A DNA stretch of 19,059 bases. It comes from Pseudomonadota bacterium (GTDB taxonomy: Bacteria > Pseudomonadota > Alphaproteobacteria > Rhodospirillales > Rhodospirillaceae). The notes under the pieces are model-generated. The model was not told where the DNA came from, did no database searches, and saw only the letters and a list, made by a program, of their open reading frames with translations. Where the stretch lies: NCBI GenBank assembly GCA_023396465.1, contig JAEWWF010000406.1, positions 1 to 19,059 on the forward strand. Direction: 5' to 3'. Position 1 is the stretch's first letter; the number at the start of each line of letters is the position of its first letter. The translations under genes and the position numbers were made by a program. This document shows, in pieces, positions 13,956-19,059 of the stretch.

Positions 13956-16145
13956 ATGGCGGAGCATGAGGGGGAGCGCAGGCGCCGCTCGGGCGGGCTG
14001 ACGTTCCGGGTCAACATTGCCACCGTCTTCACGGCGCTGGTGCTGGCCATCTGCGGCACCATCATCGCGTATACCTACGACCGCAACAGCCGTGCGGTGC
14101 TCGATCTCGCCCGCAGCTTCATCGAGACCGCCGGCGACGCCGCCATCCGCCACACCGGCGACATGCTGCAACCGGTGGGCTCGGCGGTGTCCACCGTGGC
14201 GGCGCTGGGCGCCAGCCAGCCGGACCTGGCGCGCAGCGAGCAGGTGTTTCCCACTCTGCTGGCGGTGCTGCGCGAGCATCCGCAGCTGCAAAGCGTCTAC
14301 TACGCCTTCGACGACGGGGGCCGTTTCCTGCAAGCCTTCGCGGTGCCGCCGGGCATTCGCCGCTACGGCCCCAACAACACTCCCATGCACCCGGACGTGG
14401 CCCATGCCCTGCGGGTGCTCGACTGGTCGGGGGAGATGCCCACCGACCATTGGCGCTATCTTGCCGTCGACGGCACTTTGCTGGGGATGGAGGAGGCGGC
14501 GGAAATCAGCTACGACGCCCGCAAACGTGACTGGTATCGGGCCATGCGCGAGCGGGTGGCCGGCGGCGGCAGCGCACCCATGTGGACCGATGTGGTGGTG
14601 TTCACCAGTTCCAGCCTGCCGGGGGTGGCGCCGGTGTCGCCCATGGTGGCGGCCGACGGGCGGTTCCTGGGGGCGGCGGCGGCCAACATCACCCTGGAAA
14701 GCCTGTCCGAGTTCCTGCGCAGCCTGGTGTCCGGCACCTCGGGCGTCGCCTTCATCCTGGATGTGGAGGATCGCCTCATCGCCTTTCCCGATCCCTCCCG
14801 CACGGTGCGGCAGAGCGGCGGCGGTATCGAACTGGTGCCGGGCGATCAGGTGGAGGAGGAGTGGATCGCCGAAGCGGTGCGTCGTCATCGCGGCACCAGC
14901 GGCCGCAGCCACCACGCTTATACCGTCGACGGCCGCGATTACCTTGCCACCTTCATCCCGTTCCAGGCCGACCTGGGGCGTGGCTGGGTGATGGCCGTGG
15001 TGGTGCCGGCCGATGATTTCGTCGGCGGCCTGAAGCACACCACGCGCGAGATCATTGCCCTGTCGGTGGCGGTGACGCTGCTCGGCATGGTGTTGATCGG
15101 TCTGTTCTCGCAATGGATCAGCCGGCCGCTGCGGCAGATGGTGGCGGAATTCGACCGCATCACCGCCTTTGATCTGGGAGGCGACGCCGACCTGCGCTCA
15201 AATGTGCGCGAGATCAACGCCTTGGCCGGCTCTCTGCGGACGCTCAAGACAGCGTTGCAGACCTTCGGGCGCTATGTGCCGAAGGAACTGGTGCGCGATC
15301 TCATCGCCTCCGGCCAGCCCATCGCCCTGGGCGGTCAGTCGCGTCATGTGACCATCCTGTTCTCCGACATCGCCGGTTTCACCCAGTTGTCGGAGCGCAT
15401 GCCGACCCGCGAGTTGATGCTGCTGATCTCTGAGCACCTGGACGCGGTGGCGCGGGCGGTGCTGGAAACCCACGGCACGATCGACAAGTACATCGGTGAT
15501 TCGGTGATGGCGTTCTGGGGTGCCCCGGTACCGGCGGAGGATCACGCCGCCAACGCCTGCCTCGCCGCGCTGCTCGCCCGGGCGCGGCTTGACGAGGTCA
15601 ACCGCCGCGCCCGCGAGGCCGGCTGGCCCGAACTCACCACCCGCATCGGCCTGCACACCGACGCGGTGATGGTCGGCAACATCGGGTCCATGGAGCGCAT
15701 GAGCTACACCGTCATGGGGGACGGCGCCAATGTCGCGGCGCGGCTGGAAGGTGCCAACCGCGCCTACGGCACGCGCATTCTCGCCAGTCAGACGGTGTTC
15801 CGCGATGCCGGCGACCGCTTTCTGTTCCGTCCCCTCGATCTGGTGGCGGTGAAGGGGCGGCGGGCGCCGGTCGGCCTCTACGAACTGATGGGCACCCGCT
15901 CCGCCGATGCCGCTCCCGGCATTGTGGCGACCGCCGAGCAGCGTGACTTGGCGATGCTCACCGGACGCGTGTTTCATGCCTACATGGACCGCGACTGGCT
16001 GGCCGCCGAGGCCGCCTACCGCGAGATCGCCGCCCGTTTCCCCGACGATCCGCTGCCGGCGCTGTTCCTGCCGCGTATCGTCGCCTGGAAGGAGACGCCG
16101 CCGCCGGAGGGCTGGACCGGTGTCCATGACCTGACGAGCAAATAG
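13956..16145 (+). CDS. Membrane adenylate cyclase with periplasmic dCache sensor, HAMP and class III catalytic domain
   Basis: A 729-aa receptor that should turn an external signal into cAMP. TM1 is at about 20-40, a periplasmic double-Cache region at 41-360, TM2 at about 365-388, a HAMP-like linker with a helical segment to about 440, and the class III cyclase domain at about 463-615. Catalytic residues are complete: metal ligands Asp471 (LFSDIAGFT) and Asp515 (KYIGDSVMAFWGAP), adenine-selecting Lys511 and Asp589 (YTVMGDG), and Asn592 and Arg596 (NVAARLEG). The Lys/Asp pair points to ATP rather than GTP. The Cache region contains YDARKRDWY (186-194), a pattern used by amino-acid-binding Cache sensors. 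ATG 13956 with a GGGGGGAA run before it is preferred over an upstream GTG at 13869. A C-terminal tail of about 90 aa has no clear assignment. Confidence 0.9.
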   Translation: MAEHEGERRRRSGGLTFRVNIATVFTALVLAICGTIIAYTYDRNSRAVLDLARSFIETAGDAAIRHTGDMLQPVGSAVSTVAALGASQPDLARSEQVFPTLLAVLREHPQLQSVYYAFDDGGRFLQAFAVPPGIRRYGPNNTPMHPDVAHALRVLDWSGEMPTDHWRYLAVDGTLLGMEEAAEISYDARKRDWYRAMRERVAGGGSAPMWTDVVVFTSSSLPGVAPVSPMVAADGRFLGAAAANITLESLSEFLRSLVSGTSGVAFILDVEDRLIAFPDPSRTVRQSGGGIELVPGDQVEEEWIAEAVRRHRGTSGRSHHAYTVDGRDYLATFIPFQADLGRGWVMAVVVPADDFVGGLKHTTREIIALSVAVTLLGMVLIGLFSQWISRPLRQMVAEFDRITAFDLGGDADLRSNVREINALAGSLRTLKTALQTFGRYVPKELVRDLIASGQPIALGGQSRHVTILFSDIAGFTQLSERMPTRELMLLISEHLDAVARAVLETHGTIDKYIGDSVMAFWGAPVPAEDHAANACLAALLARARLDEVNRRAREAGWPELTTRIGLHTDAVMVGNIGSMERMSYTVMGDGANVAARLEGANRAYGTRILASQTVFRDAGDRFLFRPLDLVAVKGRRAPVGLYELMGTRSADAAPGIVATAEQRDLAMLTGRVFHAYMDRDWLAAEAAYREIAARFPDDPLPALFLPRIVAWKETPPPEGWTGVHDLTSK

Positions 16146-16220
16146 GCCCTGGCGGCGGTCGGGCGGGGCGGCGTAGGGTGCCCCCTCGGCCGCTAGCATT
16201 TTGAGCAGGAACCCCGCCCC

Positions 16221-16676
16221 ATGACCGCCACCACTTCCTCCGCCGTCGCCGAGAACCTCGCCTGGGAACAGCAGAACGGCAGCGGCCTTCAGGCGCTTAT
16301 CGGCTACCGGCTGGTGGAGTGGGAACCCGATCGGGCGGTGGTCGAACTGGCGGTGGGGCCGCAGCACCTCAACCGGGCGGGTATTCTGCACGGCGGTGTG
16401 CTGACGACGGTGCTGGACACCGCCGCCGGTTATGCCGGCTGCTTTTCGCCGGTGGCGGGGCGTATCCGCCGCACCCTGACCCTGTCATTGACCACCAACT
16501 ACGTTGGCCAGATGAGCACCGGCGTGCTGCGCGCCGAGGCCCGCAAGCGGGGCGGCGGACGCAAGCTCTACTTCGTCGATGCCACGGCGACGGCGGAGGA
16601 TGGCCGCATCATCGCCACCGCCACCGGTACCTTCCGCTACCATCGCGGCAGCGAGGCCGACGACACCCAGCCCTGA
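16221..16676 (+). CDS. PaaI-family hotdog thioesterase
   Basis: A 151-aa cytoplasmic hotdog-fold protein expected to hydrolyse acyl-CoA thioesters. The central-helix motif HLNRAGILHGGVLTTVLDTAAG (from residue 49, split here only by position) contains HGG at 57-59 and the likely catalytic Asp66. LTTNYVGQM and a closing strand ATATGTFRY are also family features. AGGA lies 10 nt before the ATG. It stands alone, 75 bp after the cyclase gene, and converges on cydB with only 8 bp between the stops. The acyl substrate cannot be inferred, and nothing links it clearly to its neighbours. Confidence 0.88.
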   Translation: MTATTSSAVAENLAWEQQNGSGLQALIGYRLVEWEPDRAVVELAVGPQHLNRAGILHGGVLTTVLDTAAGYAGCFSPVAGRIRRTLTLSLTTNYVGQMSTGVLRAEARKRGGGRKLYFVDATATAEDGRIIATATGTFRYHRGSEADDTQP

Positions 16677-16684
16677 CGCCACCG

Positions 16685-17689
16685 TCAGTAATGGGCATCT
16701 CCGCTCACCTTGCCGCGAAACACCCAATAGGAATAGGCGGTGTATATCAGCGTCACCGGCACCAGCACCGCCAGTCCGACCAGAACGAAAGCCTGCGCCG
16801 AGGGCGCGCTGGCGGCATCGTGGATGGTGATGTTGGGGGGAATGACGTAGGGCCACAGGGTGACGCCGAGGCCGTAATAGCTCGCCAGGAACAGGCCCAG
16901 GGTGGCAAGGAACGGCACCTTGTCGTTGCGGCTGCGGGCGGACCGCAGCAGCACCCCGGCCAACACCAGTCCGGCCAGGGGCGCCGGGGCGACGAACAGG
17001 ATACGCGGCCACTCGAACCAGCGGCCCATGATCCACTCGTGCAGGAAGGGCGTCCACAGCGAGACCGCCACGGCCACCACCAGCACCAGGATGGTCAGTG
17101 GTGCCACCAGGGTCCAGGCCCAGTCATGGGTGATACCCTCGGTCTTCAGGATGGTCCACCCGGCTCCCAGCAGCGCATAGCCGCACACCAGCCCGGCCGC
17201 GCACAGGAACGAGAAGGCGGAGACCCAGCCCAGGGTGTCGCCGCTGAACTGCCGCCCCGTCACCTCAACCCCCTGGATGAAGGTGCCGAGCACCAGCCCC
17301 TGGGCGATGGTGGCCAGCAGCGAGCCGGCGAAGAAGCCGGTGGTCCACCAGCCCTTGGACGGCCCGCCCTGGGCGCGGAACTCGAAGCACACGCCGCGGA
17401 AGATCAGCCCGATCAGCATGAGCATGAGCGGGATGTAAAAGGCCGGCAGCAGCACCGCATAGGCCAATGGGAAGGCGGCCAGCAGGGCGGTGCCGCCGAG
17501 CACCAGCCAGGTTTCGTTGCCGTCCCACACCGGCGCCACGCTGTCCATCATCAGGTCGCGGCAGTGCTCCGATGGGGCCAGCGGGTAGAGGATGCCGACG
17601 CCCAGGTCGAAGCCGTCGAGCAGCACATACATGAAGACACCCAGCACCAGGATGCCGGCGGCGATCAGGGTGAGGTCGAGACTGTCCAT
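16685..17689 (-). CDS. cydB: Cytochrome bd-type quinol oxidase subunit II (CIO type)
   Basis: A 334-aa inner-membrane subunit of a terminal oxidase that reduces oxygen with quinol. It starts with SLDLTLIAAGILVLGVFMYV and then LLDGFDLGVGILYP, the classic first helix of CydB. It also has PVWDGNETWLVLGGTALLAAFP, RGVCFEFR and SYYGLGVTLWPYVIPPNIT. About eight to nine transmembrane segments are visible, and the length matches CioB of P. aeruginosa. AGGAG lies 8 nt before the ATG, and the gene starts 37 bp after cydA, so they form an operon. No small CydX-like gene follows, because the convergent thioesterase gene ends 8 bp away. The alternative name is cioB. Confidence 0.94.
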   Translation of the reverse strand: MDSLDLTLIAAGILVLGVFMYVLLDGFDLGVGILYPLAPSEHCRDLMMDSVAPVWDGNETWLVLGGTALLAAFPLAYAVLLPAFYIPLMLMLIGLIFRGVCFEFRAQGGPSKGWWTTGFFAGSLLATIAQGLVLGTFIQGVEVTGRQFSGDTLGWVSAFSFLCAAGLVCGYALLGAGWTILKTEGITHDWAWTLVAPLTILVLVVAVAVSLWTPFLHEWIMGRWFEWPRILFVAPAPLAGLVLAGVLLRSARSRNDKVPFLATLGLFLASYYGLGVTLWPYVIPPNITIHDAASAPSAQAFVLVGLAVLVPVTLIYTAYSYWVFRGKVSGDAHY

Positions 17690-17726
17690 GGGGCGGGCTC
17701 CTGTGGCGGGAGGGCGGGGCGGGCGG

Positions 17727-19059
17727 TCAGAAGTCGCCCTTGTGCGGCCGGGCGCCCTCGGCGCCGAACGCGGCGGGCTGCTTCTGGCCGAATACCGGCG
17801 CCTTGCCGAGCGGCTCCAGTTCCGGCGGCGGGCCCTTCACCACCAGCTTGCGGATGAACCAGATGCCAGCCGGGAAAATGACGGCATAGGCGGCGATGAA
17901 CAGCGCGAAGCTGAAGGCGACATCGCCGCCGGAGAGGGTGGGGGTGACGCCATCGGCGGTGCGCATCAGGCCGTAGACCACCCACGGCTGACGCCCGGCC
18001 TCGGTCACCACCCAGCCGGCCAGGATGGCGACGAAGCCGATGGGCAGGCTCCACCGTGACAGTGCCAGATACCACCCGGTGCCCCACGGTCCTTCCTTGC
18101 GCAAGCGCAGCAGGGTGCCGGCGATGGCCATGAAGATCATGAACAGGCCGATGCCGACCATCAGCCGGAACGACAGGTAGACCAGCGGCACGTAGGGCCA
18201 GTCGGCTCGGTCGAACTGGTCGAGCCCGACCACGCTGCCGGTCAGGGAATGGGTGAGGATGATGCTGCCGAGGTAAGGCACCGCCACGTCCCACGCCATT
18301 TCGCCGCGCTCCATGTCCGGCCAGCCGAACAGGCTGAGGGGCATGGGCTCGCCCTCCGGGTTGGTGTGGAAGTGGCCTTCCATGGCGGCCAGCTTGGCGG
18401 GCTGGTGTTCCAGGGTGTTGAGGCCGTGCAGGTCGCCGATCACCGCCTGGGCCGGCGCCAGCACCAGCAGCAGCCACAGGGTCATGGACATCATGGTGCG
18501 GCTTTCCGGCACCGATTCCCCACGCCGCAGTTTCCATGCCGAGACGGCCATGACACAGAAGCCGGTGGTCAGCAGCGCCGCCGTCACCATGTGCAGCAGG
18601 CGGTAGGGGAACGACGGGTTGAAGATGGCCTGCCACCAGTCGGTGACCGCGAAGCTGCCGTCGGGCAGGATCTCGTAGCCGGTCGGTGTCTGCATCCACG
18701 AGTTGGCGGCCAGGATCCAGAAGCTCGACGCCAGGGTGCCGAGCGCCACCATGACGGCGGCGACGGTGAACACCGGCTGCGACACCCGGTTGCGGCCAAG
18801 CAGCAGGATGCCGAGGAAGGTCGCCTCCAGGAAGAAGGCGGTCAGCACCTCGTAGGTCAGCAGCGGCCCGAGCACGTTGCCGGTGACGTCGGAAAACCGG
18901 CTCCAGTTCATGCCGAACTGGTAGGACATGACGATGCCCGACACCACGCCCATGCCGAACGACACGCCGAAGATCTTGATCCAAAATCGCGACAACCGCC
19001 CCCACACGTCCTTGCCGGTGATCAGGTGCAGCACCTCCAACAGGGCGATGTAGAGGGAC
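17727..19059 (-). CDS. cydA: Cytochrome bd-type quinol oxidase subunit I (CIO type), 5' end outside the window
   Basis: The haem-bearing subunit of the bd oxidase. About 443 codons are present; the N-terminus with the first haem ligand His is beyond the right edge. Reading into the window the frame begins SLYIALLEVLHLITGKDVW, so the TTG at 19040 is not a true start. Visible landmarks are FGMGVVSGIVMSYQFGMNWS, LEATFLG, SFWILAANSWMQTP, the haem b558 ligand His in FPYRLLHMV, GLNTLEHQPAKLAAMEGHF of the quinol loop, the Met ligand region SFRLMVGIG and GRQPWVVYGLMRT. The quinol loop is short (LFGWPDMERG follows soon after), which places it with CioA rather than the long-loop E. coli CydA. The alternative name is cioA. 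Confidence 0.93.
   Translation of the reverse strand, partial: SLYIALLEVLHLITGKDVWGRLSRFWIKIFGVSFGMGVVSGIVMSYQFGMNWSRFSDVTGNVLGPLLTYEVLTAFFLEATFLGILLLGRNRVSQPVFTVAAVMVALGTLASSFWILAANSWMQTPTGYEILPDGSFAVTDWWQAIFNPSFPYRLLHMVTAALLTTGFCVMAVSAWKLRRGESVPESRTMMSMTLWLLLVLAPAQAVIGDLHGLNTLEHQPAKLAAMEGHFHTNPEGEPMPLSLFGWPDMERGEMAWDVAVPYLGSIILTHSLTGSVVGLDQFDRADWPYVPLVYLSFRLMVGIGLFMIFMAIAGTLLRLRKEGPWGTGWYLALSRWSLPIGFVAILAGWVVTEAGRQPWVVYGLMRTADGVTPTLSGGDVAFSFALFIAAYAVIFPAGIWFIRKLVVKGPPPELEPLGKAPVFGQKQPAAFGAEGARPHKGDF

Noticed and set aside
12918..15113. 731-codon open frame on the minus strand
   Set aside because: It is antisense to the COG1101 ATPase and cyclase genes, whose motifs are complete; its composition (His, Gln, Arg, Ala) is typical of a shadow frame.
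16676..16690. A CydX-like small subunit gene after cydB
   Set aside because: The convergent thioesterase gene ends 8 bp from the cydB stop, leaving no room; CIO-type oxidases often lack it.
16319..17857. 512-codon open frame on the plus strand
   Set aside because: It overlaps the thioesterase in another frame and is antisense to cydB; it contains no recognisable domain.
1..19059. tRNA, rRNA, CRISPR array, riboswitch or phage attachment site
   Set aside because: No clover-leaf, spaced short repeats or known riboswitch core was recognised on either strand.

Overview
The window is GC-rich and tightly packed, with protein families typical of an alphaproteobacterium, perhaps one of the Rhodospirillales. 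That placement rests on gene content and base composition, not on a search. Both ends cut a gene: an IS630-type transposase remnant on the left and the first gene of a cytochrome bd oxidase on the right.

Layout. 1-497: transposase remnant broken by an in-frame stop. 521-4900 (minus strand): a catabolic operon reading gabD, gabT, then a second class III aminotransferase, closed by a perfect hairpin terminator. 4901-5142: divergent control region. 5143-5700 (plus): PuuR-like HTH-cupin regulator. 5695-6161 (minus): MazE-like antitoxin and a MazF/PemK toxin missing an internal block. 6260-10706 (minus): a four-gene polyamine/GABA-type ABC importer in the order ATPase, binding protein, long permease, short permease. 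10707-11082: second divergent control region. 11083-13829 (plus): a three-gene ABC system of the COG2984/COG4120/COG1101 type, whose substrate is unknown. 13956-16145 (plus): membrane adenylate cyclase with a periplasmic Cache sensor. 16221-16676 (plus): hotdog thioesterase. 16685-19059 (minus): cydB and partial cydA of the cyanide-insensitive (CIO) type.

How it fits together. The importer would bring in a polyamine or omega-amino acid. The aminotransferases and GabD would turn it, through GABA and succinic semialdehyde, into succinate. The HTH-cupin protein is the obvious regulator.

The most notable find is a 16-bp imperfect palindrome, GTTTAA-N4-TTAGAC. It occurs twice in each divergent control region and was not noticed elsewhere in the window. 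In both regions the two copies are 106-107 bp apart, and the minus-strand gene starts 94-96 bp from the nearer copy. This ties the catabolic operon, the regulator, the importer and the orphan COG2984-type ABC system into one probable regulon. The orphan system is therefore the best candidate here for an undescribed part of GABA/polyamine metabolism.
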